Shown piece by piece: positions 1 to 11,190 of a stretch of DNA of 64,000 nucleotides (the stretch's first letter is position 1; the number at the start of each line of letters is the position of its first letter). A program made the position numbers and the translations under genes. The notes beneath the pieces were generated by a model. That model was given only the letters and a program-made list of their open reading frames with translations, made no database searches and was not told where the DNA came from. Origin of the DNA: Dermanyssus gallinae (taxonomy: Eukaryota > Arthropoda > Arachnida > Mesostigmata > Dermanyssidae); the NCBI GenBank assembly GCA_003439945.1, contig QVRM01007085.1, positions 246,001 through 310,000 of the forward strand. Reading direction: 5' to 3'.

Positions 1-458
1 AGGTGGTAGCTGTTCTTCTCTCTTCGTTCTCGTCGCCCGCCTGGGCATCAATATGCACCTGGGATTGAAGCGCTGAAACGTTTCAGTCGGCTGGTGTTTG
101 CCAACGCCATGTGGTGCGGAAAGGATTACGCAGACGTCGCCGACGACGCAGCAAAACACGAGTAATCCCCCCTGCGCCCCGGTCCATTTGGTTAGGCTGC
201 TAAACCCACCCGGGGTAATGGCCAGCCGTAACAATAATAATAATATTATCATCATCGTCGTACAGCGAATTAAAGTCCCTCAAGTGCAAACGGCCTTTCG
301 AAAACACATAACCAATATGCGTCTAAACAGTTCACTATAGTTTAGTTCAAATATTTTTAATTCGACACCTGTGTTGCATTCTTGTTATCACGTAAACCAA
401 TGCGTATAGAATGTGATCAGTCTGTTAGTATTTATCATCATTTATTTCTTGCACCATA
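1..458. other. No recognisable gene
   Basis: The first part is moderately GC-rich and the rest AT-rich. I find no coherent coding frame or known repeat before the mariner insertion. Confidence 0.5.
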
Positions 459-460
459 TA

Positions 461-1781
461 CGAGGTGTGTTCAATCGTTATCGCGACTTTTGAATTTTCG
501 CGGGTTACGTATATTCGAATTTCGATTTTTTGTGGCGTTATGTTGGTACTCATGTCTCTCACTTATGCCGACAAGTTCGGCCATTTTGAATGTTCACTTA
601 ATTGTTGACAGCTGCTTTGCTTGCACGTGCTTTGGATCGTCTTCGATTTTTACCTATTCAAAAAATGGATCAAAGAACCTGTATCAAATTTTGTGTGAAA
701 AACGAAATTAAGTGCGCGGATGCATTCCGAATGTTGACTGTGGCATACGGAGAAGCTACCTTGGACCGAAGCAACGTTTATCGGTGGTACAAAATGTTCT
801 CAGAAGGCCGAGAAGATGTGAACGACGAAGAGCGTGCCGGACGCCCGAGCACTTCAACAACAGACGAAAAAATTAATGAAGTGGAGAAAATGGTATTGGC
901 CAATCGTCGAATCACCGTTAGAGAAGTTGCTGAGGACCTAAACATATCGATTGGCTCGTGCCATTCGATTTTTATCAATGCTTTGGGCATGAGACGGGTC
1001 GCCGCGAAATTCGTACCAAAATTGCTCAATTGCGACCAAAAACAGCATCGCATGAACATTGCTAATGAGATGTTGGACTCTGTCCGCGACGACCCAAATT
1101 TGCTCCAGAGGGTCATAACTGGTGACGAATCGTGGGTTTATGGTTATGACGTGGAAATTAAAGCTCAATCATCTCAATGTAAGCTGCCGCACGAACCAAG
1201 ACCGAAAAAAGCGCGCCAAGTTCGGTCGAATGTGAAAGTTTTGCTGACAGTTTTCTTCGATTGCAGGGGCGTGGTGCATCATGAGTTCTTGCCACAGGGT
1301 AGAACGGTCAATAAGGAATATTACCTGCAAGTTATGCGCAATTTGCGCGAAGCAATCCGCCAGAAACGCCCGGATTTGTGGAAGAACAAAAATTGGCTTT
1401 TGCACTACGATAACGCCCCTGCTCACACATCGTTGCTTGTGCGCGAGTTTTTGGCCAAAAACAACACACTAATGATGCCGCAGCCACCGTATTCCCCAGA
1501 TCTGGCCCCCTGTGACTTTTTCTTGTTCCCTAAACTGAAGAGGCCCATGAAAGGACGACGTTACGCTACGCTTGACGAGATAAAGACGGCATCGAAGGAG
1601 GAGCTGAACAAGATAAAAAAAAAATGTTTTTTTGAAGTGCTTCGAAGATTGGAAAAACCGTTGGCACAAGTGTATAATATCTCATGGGGATTACTTTGAA
1701 GGGGACAAAATAGATATTCATGAATAAATGAATAATTTTTGAAAAAACACAAAAGTCGCGATACGTTTTGAACACCATATG
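461..1781 (+). mobile_element. mariner element, copy 1
   Basis: A 1321-bp element bounded by TA on both sides (459-460 and 1782-1783), the mariner target site. The terminal inverted repeats begin CGAGGTGTGTTCAA on the left. The right end, read on the minus strand, is similar: a GTGTTCAAAACGTATCGCG core followed by ACTTTT. The inner GTTATCGCGACTTTTG stretch near 478-493 pairs with the right repeat, giving repeats of roughly 28-30 bp. The right terminus appears to lack two bases relative to copy 2 at 23469-24791. The two copies are almost identical along their length, so both are recent. Confidence 0.93.
665..1699 (+). CDS. mariner transposase, C-terminus frameshifted
   Basis: Cut-and-paste transposase that acts in the nucleus on the element's terminal repeats. 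The start at 665 (MDQRTC) is chosen because the protein family begins there and copy 2 shares it, although the frame is open further upstream. The N-terminal helix-turn-helix region is followed by a GRPS-type linker and the catalytic core. D154 (TGDESW), D249 (HYDNAPAH) and D284 (APCDFF) have exactly 34 residues between the last two, the mariner DD34D signature. Residue 248, beside the second aspartate, is Tyr here but His in copy 2; copy 1 also has Cys where copy 2 has Trp in the SSQ(W)K motif. A run of ten A at 1615-1624 shifts the frame. Removing one A would continue a mariner-like tail (DWKNRWHKCI...) to a stop at 1727. The product is therefore 344 residues with an aberrant tail and may be inactive. 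Confidence 0.9.
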   Translation: MDQRTCIKFCVKNEIKCADAFRMLTVAYGEATLDRSNVYRWYKMFSEGREDVNDEERAGRPSTSTTDEKINEVEKMVLANRRITVREVAEDLNISIGSCHSIFINALGMRRVAAKFVPKLLNCDQKQHRMNIANEMLDSVRDDPNLLQRVITGDESWVYGYDVEIKAQSSQCKLPHEPRPKKARQVRSNVKVLLTVFFDCRGVVHHEFLPQGRTVNKEYYLQVMRNLREAIRQKRPDLWKNKNWLLHYDNAPAHTSLLVREFLAKNNTLMMPQPPYSPDLAPCDFFLFPKLKRPMKGRRYATLDEIKTASKEELNKIKKKCFFEVLRRLEKPLAQVYNISWGLL

Positions 1782-1859
1782 TATTATATTTGTATCATTG
1801 TAGTAAAACACACATGTTTATAGATAAGTAATAAAATATCATCGAGCTAACTGCGTAAG

Positions 1860-2840
1860 AGAAGTAGCTCTCTGACAGGTACCGAGATGGTAGACACGGT
1901 TGGTCACTTAAACGGCACAAACAGCCGACGTCAGGGTCGTGGAAGTCTCTTCGATGGGGCAGAGTTTATGGTCACAAGATGTCGGTTGAGTTGTAGTGGT
2001 CTCTGCCAGCTCTGTATGACCATTGCTGGCGATTTGAAGAAGCGTCCGGGAACTCCTAGAACTTTCGTTAGAAAGTTGTCTCTAAGCTGAATAAGAGCAG
2101 GGGGTCTGGGAGACGGAATCTAGTTACTAGATCTTTTTCAAGTGGCTGAGTAGAAGTCATAAGGTAAACTAGACGGTTTTTCGCATTTCGTGGCAACCCA
2201 ATGGCTAGTTTGAATAACGTGGGCTTTACCTTATCTAGTTTTTCTAGCTGTGATAGACTGAGGTGCTCCCATATGACCTGGATGCCGTAGGCTGCCACCG
2301 AAGCAACTTTCAGGTCAAAAAGTGCTTTTATGTGCTCAGAGATAATTGTTGGGGCTTTTCAATTGTGGACATCGCGACTAGACTTTTTCTGGTTCGTTCG
2401 GCGATGTGTTGTCCAAAGGTTGTGCCCTTCATCGAAAAGTTAACCCCAAGGTAGCAGAAGGTGTTAATGAAGTCGACTGCACCAGTACTGAGTTTCAAGC
2501 GATCGGAACGAGCAAGCGGTCCTCCGGGTCTAAATTACATGGCTTTGGTTTTTTCGGCGTTAATCTTAAGGTCGTTGCTCCCGCAGTACCGCCCCAGGGT
2601 GCGTTTGCTTCGCTGCAACTCCAACTTGTCACGACTGTACATGACGATATCGTACGCATATAGTAGGATGATATTGTTCATATATGGGGGCGAAAAAAAG
2701 GACCATCTCCAGTTCGGGAAACTATGATGGAGTATATAGAAGCCGCTCTGCAACACTACAAGGCCACTCAGGCCAAGCGCCCCCGCGTCCCACCAGTCTA
2801 TTAGTATTAACGATAAGCCTGCCCAAAAAAAAACCTGCAC
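1860..2840 (-). pseudogene. Knuckle-family non-LTR reverse transcriptase remnant (copy 1)
   Basis: Minus-strand translation gives a degenerate YADD box (YAYDIVMYS, near 2660-2690). It is followed by the thumb region: ...LKINAEKTKAM, FRPGGPLARSDR, then YLGVNFS..GTTFGQHI, AAYGIQVIWEHLS and GLPRNAKNRL. The same blocks in the same order occur at 63150-64000 and 40866-41537, so this is one family. Several stops and frameshifts are present. The 3' end stops near 1860, close to the right end of mariner copy 1, and no zinc knuckle is readable. Confidence 0.75.
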
Positions 2841-3489
2841 GGGCGCTGCTCCATATTCCTTGCGTTTTTACGTAGCATTGTAAATACTGCATGGATCGGC
2901 AGCCCAGCACAACTGCTTGAACGTTTTTGCGCTATTTACCACTTGTAACTTTTTGTAAGCTCTTGACAAATTGCTCAAAAATTGCTCTTGACAAATATTC
3001 GAGTGACGGGGTATATAAAATGTGACAAAGTGTCGCCCTCCGAGAAATGTTTTGCTTCGAATGACTGGCTAACATAGGCATTTGGAATGATTGTCGGATT
3101 CGCAAGAAAACCTTATATGAACCGCCCATATTGCCCTTCACGGATGTGTAAACGCGATCTTTTAATATCTGAAACGCCTGACGAGATTGAGATGCGTCGC
3201 GTAAGAACAAAGGCTGACCGTGACTCCCTAAATTTGTAAACGTATTGTAGAGTCTACAGAATCACAGGCGCGGCTATATGCGGTGGATCACTTAAGCAAA
3301 GGCGCGACAGTGGCTACACAACTTGGTGGAGAACGGTAGATAGACTACAGGTTAGATCAGAACGTTGGCTGCATCAGTTAAAGCCTTAACCAGAACTATC
3401 AAGATCACGCAACAACGGGCTAAGATCTAATTTATAATTAGTAGAAATGTAGACTAGGTGTTTGCAAATTATGCTCAGAACATAGCGGA
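2841..3489. other. No recognisable gene
   Basis: AT-rich unique-looking sequence. Short open frames show no motif I know. Confidence 0.4.
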
Positions 3490-3506
3490 CATACATCTGG
3501 GGTCTA

Positions 3507-3691
3507 AAAAAGCTTTTCCGGCTGACCCTCAGCCAAAATATAACGTCCACAGGACTGTTTTTCGCATTGCTTCATAGACGGACCCAAATAAATACAAATA
3601 TGCAACGATGTGGGGCTCGAACCCGCGCACCTATGTGTCTCCTTTGGTCGCGAAGCGCAGGCGAATGCACCCACCACGCCACCGGGCTTGG
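3507..3691 (-). repeat. tRNA-derived SINE, copy a
   Basis: On the minus strand it starts GCCCGGTGGCGTGGTGGG (A-box-like TGGCGTGGTGG) and has a B box (GGTTCGAGCCC). It ends with GGACGTTA...TTGGCTGAGGGTCAGC and a short T/A tail. It is flanked by a perfect 17-bp target-site duplication, CATACATCTGGGGTCTA, at 3490-3506 and 3692-3708, so this copy is young. Six relatives lie in the window. Confidence 0.88.
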
Positions 3692-3709
3692 CATACATCT
3701 GGGGTCTAG

Positions 3710-4433
3710 AAAGTGATTACTTCTTCAGTTGACCAAGAGCAAAACGCACAACCCGAACACTTCACAAACGCATCGTACGGTATAAATGACCTTTACGTAA
3801 CTGCATAAACGCAGGTGACTAAGCCGTGTTCTATGATGAGGCCACGATGAAAGCCCAGCAAAACTACCACAAGTAACGACCATTCGGGCAGAAATGCAAA
3901 CCAGATTGGCATTCGGTAGCCTTTGGCTGCTTCAACATAGGTAATTTCATTTTTTCATGTCATTTTAAAATAAATTAAATGCTTCTTGACGTAATCACTC
4001 TATGAATCGCATAATGCCTTGCATATCAACCTAATAACCGACATAATTATTTTCTAAATAATCTCTGAATTGAAATAGTGACATAAAACAGAGCAAATAT
4101 AGCTTCAAGCGCACATGCGTTCAACGAACATATTAAAATATGTGTCATTGTATAGTTCAGCCATAAGATGACTAGTATAGCGGTAACAAATATTGCGCAA
4201 TGGCGGTGCCAGAACGTTGTAGCGAAAAACATGCGGGCGATTAAAATCATGGCTACAGCGATTATGGCTGTAACATATGCATCAGTTGATAACGAATAGT
4301 TTTTGGAACATTTTACATATAATTTTGACAAGACTCTTTTCTTTTTCACATGCTTATAAAAGTACATTTTCAGTGAGAGCAGTAGGCGCCTAGTCGTATT
4401 ACGTTGGCATTAGCAGAGGACGTCGACCCGGGT
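3710..4433. other. No recognisable gene
   Basis: AT-rich, no motif or repeat recognised. Confidence 0.4.
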
Positions 4434-5054
4434 TTATTTTTTGTAGCCGAGAGCTACTGCGTTTCTTCTTTTAACGTCAATTAACTGGTGATGTTTAAGC
4501 GACTTTCCTGCTTCGCGGTCGCCAGTGTTTTGAGATAGCCGCGAAACTAATTTAGTTAGGAAATACGCGGTTAGTTGCCCAGGCCTCCAAGCGTCTTGTA
4601 AGCCGCTGGTTGCAATAGAAGGGTTGCTTGTAGTTGGCATATTTGCGTAGTTTTGCTCGTTGTGTCGCGGCAGCGTGGCGAGCGTAAGTTCGACGCGTTA
4701 GAGGGCGCTGGAGTGTCGGCGATAGTGCTGCTCACACCAGTGCCTTATCCGTATGGTAAGAAATTAACGTAAAGCCCTCGGGCCATTTGCGAACCTAAGG
4801 ATTTTAGCCAAGGCAGCTGTTGACTTGGGTAAGCCTTGGATTTTTGACCGAGCGCATGTGGCAAAATAAACCGTATCTTCCTCGATCGAGTCAACCTCCG
4901 CACCGCGATGGCACTTGCGAGGGGAAACTCGCTTTGAGCCAATAAAAAAGAACACGCATATTTGCATGGCCTTATCATCCAGAAGCGTTCTGGGATTGGC
5001 CGAGGGAATTTGGCAAGGTTGGTGGCTTCACTTGTGCCATTTGAAAGCGAGTCA
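4434..5054 (-). pseudogene. C-terminal relic of RT plus PD-(D/E)xK-like element (copy 1)
   Basis: Read on the minus strand across several frames. From high to low coordinate it shows LLDDKAMQI, then CHRGAEVDSIEE (remnant of the zinc motif), then PEGFTLISY...KALV (counterpart of the RPDGMT...LVWD segment). These are followed by ADTPAPSN, AKLRKYANY, AAYKTLGGLG and finally TGDREAGKSLKHHQLIDVKR with RNAVAL. The same ordered blocks occur at 61490-62135 (LLDDETI; CQCGHPVDKLGHHG; RPDGMT; TGDNRSSSFFKQRLDLDI). At least four frameshifts or stops separate the blocks. A SINE (5072-5244) has inserted at the high-coordinate end of the readable part. Confidence 0.7.
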
Positions 5055-5071
5055 AGCTTTGTCGTCGCGTC

Positions 5072-5244
5072 GAGCCCGGTGGCGTGGTGCATTCGCCTGC
5101 GCCTCGCGACCGGAGGAGACACATAGCAGGCGCGCGGGTTCGAGCACCATCGTTGCACATTTGTATTTATGGGGGTCCGTCTATGAAGAAATGCGAAAAG
5201 CAGTCCCGTGGACGTTAAATCTTGGCTGGGGGTTAGCCTGAAAA
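5072..5244 (+). repeat. tRNA-derived SINE, copy b
   Basis: Starts GAGCCCGGTGGCGTGGTGC. It carries a B-box-like GGGTTCGAGCACC and the shared body (TTTGTATTTAT, GGTCCGTCTATGAAG, GGACGTTAAATCTTGGCTGG). Imperfect target-site duplications AGCTTTGTCGTCG (5055-5067) and AGTTTTGTCGTGT (5259-5271) flank it. It has inserted into the reverse-transcriptase relic on its left. Confidence 0.85.
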
Positions 5245-5271
5245 GTATTTTTCTTAGAAGTTTTGTCGTGT

Positions 5272-5480
5272 AAATTGGATTTGACAACTCCTACTGTCTC
5301 ATTAAATTATCTGCCGGTGGCTTCGCCTGGTCAAGTGCTTTGTAATTTTAAATGTAAACATTCCTTTACAGTTGGGTTGTGAACCTTCGCGGACAATTCC
5401 GCCACACAAACAAAATTTGAATTATATTTTCACACGTTGGTTTTAATCACACATTTTATATTTGTACTGCGTTTGTGATT

Positions 5481-5516
<36 letters not shown>

Positions 5517-7110
5517 CAGATCAAAAATTTCTCGTTATGAGTTTTGTCTTAGACATTCTGTCGTCAAGGACGAGTGCTCAGTATGGCGTTTAATTTATGT
5601 CGAGCCTTAGGTCGCCGCCCCTACTCGTTCTATCTTTGGAAACCTACGTTGTTATGAGCCTAATGGAAAAATTAGAATGCTCGAAGACGCGCATAGCGGG
5701 GCGGGTCAACAGTTCGACAGGATTAACGGCAGTGCCTCAAGAAACCTCAGCTGGTTGGCCTTGGCTTCAGGGAATCGTCAATCCGACGTTGATCTTCGAA
5801 ATTGAGGTTTCCGAGGTATTGCTATAATCCGCGCAGTGAAGGTTTCGCTCCAGTTACCGCGAACGACTAATGGAACAACAGCTTAAGGCGCCCGAAACAC
5901 AAAGCGAGCCTGAGACTCATCGTGGGCTTATTCGGGTCGCTTCACAGCAATAATGGGATATTCCTCAAGAGACACAAAAAAACAACATTAATGACAAGGC
6001 GAATCACTAAGAATAGAATGACGTCGCTGAAGAAACGCTGACATAATAGCTAACAAACGTGTCAGAAGTACAAACATGACGAGAACCGGCGCAAGAAAGA
6101 ATCGCAATAATAAATATGGTAACAACCACAACCAGCCAAAAGGATAGAAGACAAAACAAGTAACACAATAATACACTCATTACAGTACGCTAGAGTCAAG
6201 AAAAAAAGCAATAAAGGCATCGTTACGATGTTATGGCAACAGTGACAGCATGACTATGAATGACAATCTTCTTGCCTTTCTATCTAGTGGGCGCTCTCAT
6301 AAGTAACGTCCGACACGTCGACGAAGAAGTCGCCGAAATTTCATTATTATTATTACATACTTGTCTATAATCATGACGATCGTTACAGCTGATAGATGTA
6401 ACCACCATAGTAATGTGCATTATTGATAAAGAAAGAGAATCGTATAAAGATGCGGTTTCGCAGGCTTCACAGCCGTCTAGCCTCCATTTGCTGTTTGATA
6501 CATTAATTAATCCAGTTCATTCCACTCTGTTTAAAAAAAAATAAGGTAAAGCTGCTTTTATTTTGTTTACGTTCGCTTATTCTCAAACTTTACTTGACTA
6601 ACTGCTTCTTGTTAAGACAGCTATGTCGTGAAGTTGCTAATTTCACATAAGGCCGCATAAGGAATGAAGCGTGTTTCAATTGGTCGGTTGAGAATACGGC
6701 TGTTGACAAAGCCGACAACAACGAGCGTCATGTACTTATATGTCGAAATAATAATAACGAATAGTAATGAACAGGATACAGCTAGAAGTCGCCTTAGGAG
6801 AACGCCGTTAAGGAGAACAAACGCGAACGGGCGATTTCCACAATGATACTGAAGCTCTACTTATTGTAGGCACTGACCTTTTGAGCGCGAGGATCAATGT
6901 CAAGGTGGAGATCAACGCCCTCGTCGCTAGGTATGTTGATCTACCCTGTTATGCCATTTGAAAATGAGAAAACTTCACGACACGATGCCCAGCAGAGCCG
7001 TAGCATGACGAAAACGCGGCACTACTATCCACTTTGCTGCTACGAACATCAACACTGTAAAAAAAACTTTGGCGATAGAGATCGTGCCTGCCTAGCTCAA
7101 GGGATATTGT
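5272..7110. other. Gene-poor stretch with a short (TA)n
   Basis: Contains a (TA)n run at about 5484-5511. A few short open frames (for example 5597-5827) match nothing I recognise. Confidence 0.4.
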
Positions 7111-7236
7111 CGAGCCCGGTGGCGTAGTGCATTCACGTGCGCCGTTGCACATTTGTATTTATAGAATCCGTCTTACGAAGCAATGCGAAAGCAAACCCGT
7201 CGACGTTAAATGTTGGCTGGGGGTCAGCATGAAAAA
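7111..7236 (+). repeat. tRNA-derived SINE, copy c (internally deleted)
   Basis: Has the SINE head CGAGCCCGGTGGCGTAGTGC and the SINE tail (CGTCTTACGAAGCAATGCG, GACGTTAAATGTTGGCTGGG). The segment holding the B box is missing between them. Confidence 0.8.
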
Positions 7237-7780
7237 GCTCAAGAGAAATTAGCGCCCGAATGCGGGGACACGTTAACTTGAAGAGGTTTAGCAGGAATGT
7301 TACCTGGAGGCGTGGTGGCCTACTACTATATCAATACTATTGTATGGTCGGTCGGCAAGAAGAATATTTATGCGCGCACAGCAAAAGGGCATTGATTGTG
7401 TGTTCAGTTTCTGCCAGCCCGGCTCATCATTACGGGCTTCAAAATAGTACGCCTAAAACCATTTACCAAGCTAGTCGCACGAGATCAGCTGTTCCAGCTT
7501 TAAGAACATGGCAGACCTTTTTAAGTCCGAATAGTGAGTTTACTCCGTAAATTTTTGGTTTACTTCAACTCTGGCTTTAAGTGAAAGTCCTCAAGGTAAC
7601 CTCAAGGCACACGCCTCAGTGGTGTTTGATTTGTGCACTACACATAAGGCAATGTTTAGCACTAAAAGTAAAGGAGCCTTCGTACTTCCTTCATCTCACG
7701 CTCTGCAGATTGCCTAAATTGAATCTTGCTTATAATATTATGCAAGGTTCACGGCTCAAATACGAACTTTCACGGCGAGC
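7237..7780. other. No clear gene; possible decayed retroelement
   Basis: Open frames at 7260-7550 and 7581-7886 run up to the knuckle-family tail at 7781. They may be its decayed upstream part, but I recognise no motif in them. Confidence 0.3.
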
Positions 7781-7930
7781 ACACAGAGTGCATCTGTCGC
7801 GCTGTGCTTTCAAGCTTGGACGCAGTATCATGCTTCTGTCTGCCCAGCCCTTACGAAGAGATCGGTGCACTGCCTCTCTCGAATGACATACTGTGAGCAA
7901 CTGACATTAGTTGAAGTATCAATGTTACCT
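7781..7930 (+). repeat. 3' tail of knuckle-family non-LTR element (copy 2)
   Basis: About 150 bp aligns by eye with 27600-27765. Both contain AGTGCATCTGTCG, then a C/T-rich stretch, AGTATCATGC and TTACGAAGAGATCG. Both continue with CACTGCCTCTCT and end at AAGTATCAATGTTA. At 27.6 kb this DNA encodes CICRLCSQACTKYHA, the family knuckle. Here the frame is broken. Confidence 0.65.
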
Positions 7931-9155
7931 GCGTACTCAGTATAAGTGAAACAAATGTGATGATAACTTTGTTTATAGGAAACCACAGAGAGCTCTCAAT
8001 AACGCTGTCCTTGATCCCAGGAAATCACATAATACGCGCTTTTATAATAAACAAAAAGCCATACGCGCTATCGACAAGCGTACCGTTTTAATACTTAAAA
8101 ACAATATTGTGGCTTCTTCCGTTGTATTGCTATTGGACCACATTCTTTGAGGCGTGGGGGCGCGAGTAACATCGGATCATTATTTTAGCTTTCATACTCT
8201 GCAAGTTGTAAAATCTCACACTCATTATATAAGACTACAAATACATTTTTATAGGTAACAGGGGAGAAAAGTGTGCTCTCAACAACATAATTAAACGGCT
8301 ATCGCGGCAATAATTGCCGCAATAAGAAGCTGCCCCGAAGACAAGCTCCATTGGATTCTTGTATAGTGTTGCTGCAATTTTTTCGCTCGACTTTACGATT
8401 GAGTACATATGTATATTTAAAGCTGCATATACTAGTATTTGCTTCGAAAGCGACACTAAAGGAAGTACTCCCACTTTTTCGACGCAGGTGATGGAACGTG
8501 TCGAAATGCATACATCCAAGTGGTAATGCATCGTTTTTACGTTTTACACACTGATTGTATCTATATTCCATCCTGTCGTATATTTTACACTGGACAGCAA
8601 TATCCGTATTTATTTGCAAACAAAAGTGAAAAACATAGTTTAATATGTTGAAGTGTCAGTGTAGATTAACAAAAATTAATGTATAATTCAAATAGGAGAG
8701 ATATGCAAGCACATTTAGTTATATAAGTTATACCCAACTGCCTTATCGAGTAATGATAAAATTGCAAAAACAATGCTATGGAAATGCGTGCAAAACTATA
8801 CGGTTCTATGTGTGTTTTTTTTAATATTTTACAGACCTGGTAGGAAAGGCATATAAATTAGATTTTTGAGTCCCTAGAAAACGCGAGAAGGTGATGCGGT
8901 ACCTAATCAACTATAAGGCAACGCGGTGATCATTATCGTCTATATGAACTAGATATTTTTCTAGAGCCGACAAAGGTCAGAAAACATGTATGGTGGGAAA
9001 ACCAAACTTTTAAATCTAATTAACGTTCATTCTAACCTGCATTACTAATAACGGATTTTTTCACGCTCTGACAACCACATTTTTGAACGTTTGTAGTGGG
9101 CTAAGTTGCCTGCGGCACGATATCGTCTAAATGCATCTATCGTCATCGCGTTCTC
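7931..9155. other. No recognisable gene
   Basis: AT-rich. Minus-strand open frames at 8235-8619 show no motif. Confidence 0.4.
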
Positions 9156-9345
9156 GTTACTGGATTTATATAGGCTTTCTCCAACAGAAGTATGTAGCAG
9201 CAGGGCGATGACAACCACGTCCAACAAATACAGGTACATCCAGCAAAACCGGGGCTCGAACTTGCCACTGTTTTGCTAATAATGGTTGCCGTGGCAACGC
9301 CCCGTTTCAAACGGTGCGCTGGGCGCATAAGCCACCGCCGCTACA
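9156..9345 (-). repeat. Possible second tRNA-derived SINE type
   Basis: The minus strand holds an A-box match TGGCTTATGCG (9324-9334) and a near B box AGTTCGAGCCC (9252-9262). The spacing of about 70 bp is long for a tRNA unless something has been inserted. The body after the B box differs from the main SINE. No second copy is clear in the window. Confidence 0.35.
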
Positions 9346-10410
9346 AAATTATTAATTGCCTATATTAATAATGGCGAAAGATCTCTATTAACTCTAATGA
9401 GCGCCCTCTCAGAAAGAGGTACGCCGGAACCTCATAGAACTTGTTTTGCAATGCAACATAGCTAGGCGGTGTAGACACTAGCCCACCTTGATGTTAGCCT
9501 TCACCGAAGACAAGTGTTACGACGCGTGAGAGTACATCGGACGCCCTTCACAATAGCCTTAAACATAGCTGTCAGCCTTGAGGCAACATGCCAGGCCGTA
9601 TGCCAAATTAGTTTGTTTGTTCGATTCCGACATGAAAGTACCACATTGAGCAAATACATAGACAAATGTACTACTTCCAGCTAGGCCAGATGTACTACCT
9701 ACTGTACACTCGATTAATTTTCATAAAAGATGAAACAATGAACAAGGACGTGCTTACTGATTACCGACGCATAGAACGGTCCACGTTTACTTAACAGGTT
9801 GACAGTGGCCGTTGCGACGTCAAGCCATCAACGCTTTGGTCACTAATTGCGACCTAAACAACTGAGAACCTAAATAGCCGACTAATAATATACCGTACAC
9901 AGTAAACAAATAATTGCTGCGGTCTCGACGTGTCTTGAAGCCCACGAGACTTATCGAAGCCTGCCAAGTACCAAGAGTACCCATACTCTTCCGCTGTTTG
10001 CGCATATTGAATTATGGCTATATCATTATTGGCATTGCGTTAACCCGACTACTGACTGATCAATTGCGTTAGCGTTTACTGTTAGGCTTATCGGCCCCGC
10101 GGATGGTCGCGAGTTGCCGCTTGCACCGTGCTCTTTGATGGTTGGGCAGACATGAGATGAGACACGCCGACGAGGTCCGACGGCGCAGCCTGCGTGCGTG
10201 CGTCCTCCTCACAGGAGACCAGCCAGCCCCCCCCCCCGCTACCCCCGCACGGAGAGCGCACAAAGAGTTGTTGTTTTTTCAGCGGCGGCAACGGCTGGGG
10301 TCAACGAAGTCGGGGAACCCCCGGCCAGCCGGTGATATCAAGCAACACGGCCGATGCGTGTGTGTGCGTACAACTAATTTCCCTTGACGATGCCGATCAC
10401 ACAGAGAGTG
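9346..10410. other. No recognisable gene
   Basis: AT-rich up to about 10080, then a GC-richer patch to about 10380 with a C-homopolymer near 10227. No gene recognised. Confidence 0.4.
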
Positions 10411-10411
10411 T

Positions 10412-10429
10412 TTGTGTGCGACTGTTGTT

Positions 10430-10460
<31 letters not shown>

Positions 10461-10599
10461 TTGTTGTTGTCAGTCCTCGTCTTTACTGTAAGACTAGCGG
10501 GGACAGAGACGGTGACGGGAAGCCCAGAAACAACTACAATGATACAACAAACAGCAGTAGCGTGAACAACAACCACAACCCACGACGACGACGACGACG

Positions 10600-10638
<39 letters not shown>

Positions 10639-10765
10639 GCAACAACAACAACAACGACAACGACGACGACAACAACAACAACCGACGACGGCGACAACAA
10701 CAACAACAACCGACGACAACGATACTAGCACCACCAACAGCAGCAACAACAACGGCGACAGGCTT
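10412..10765. repeat. Inverted (TTG)n ... (CAA)n microsatellite
   Basis: (TTG)n with some CTG at about 10422-10470 is followed after about 110 bp by (CAA)n/(CGA)n/(CAG)n from about 10577 to 10760. The two arms are complementary and could fold into a long imperfect hairpin. Open frames reading as poly-Gln, poly-Asn, poly-Leu or poly-Val are by-products. Confidence 0.9.
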
Positions 10766-10896
10766 CTCCCAACGCGGCGCCCATACTGAATGGTCCTGTC
10801 AACGTTGCCCGATGTAGGGCCGATAGCTGGGTCTTGGAATCGAATATTTTATACTTTTCCTAGCAACAGATTGAAAGAAAATCTGCAACAAAACAG

Positions 10897-11190
10897 AGCA
10901 GTGATCTGCAAAATAACCTGGCACGAATACCACCAATACCTTGGCGGTCTAAAGGGAAAATGTTTCCAAATCAACAAATGTGTAATTTGTAAATATTGTG
11001 GTGAAATTGACATCGACCGATATCACGTAATCGTGAAATGTATACAACTGAACACCAGCTTATTAACAGCTGCTGTAATTTACGTACTTGAGCGGACTTA
11101 CCCGTAAATATTGTGAACATCTACCAATAATGGTGAATAAGCATCAACAATATTTAATATTACTGTAAATAAAATGAAGTAAATTTTAAT
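10897..11190 (+). pseudogene. 3' fragment of knuckle-family non-LTR element (copy 3)
   Basis: Translates to ...ICKITWHEYHQYL... then CVICKYCGEIDIDRYHVIVK and a Cys. This is the family zinc knuckle with an RYH core. The copy at 58432-58680 reads ITWHGFHHY...CVCKFCADCNINRYH, and both are followed by ACCAAT..ATGGTGAATAA in the 3' UTR. Only the C-terminal end survives, the expected 5' truncation of reverse transcription. Confidence 0.72.

Noticed and set aside
778..1669. Minus-strand frames inside the mariner (also 23788-24762)
   Set aside because: Antisense shadows of the transposase gene.
4745..5287. 180-codon minus-strand open frame
   Set aside because: It runs through a SINE and a decayed retroelement. 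Only its low-coordinate half carries element-derived blocks, and those lie in several frames.
10397..10789. Poly-Gln, poly-Asn and poly-Val frames
   Set aside because: By-products of the triplet microsatellites.
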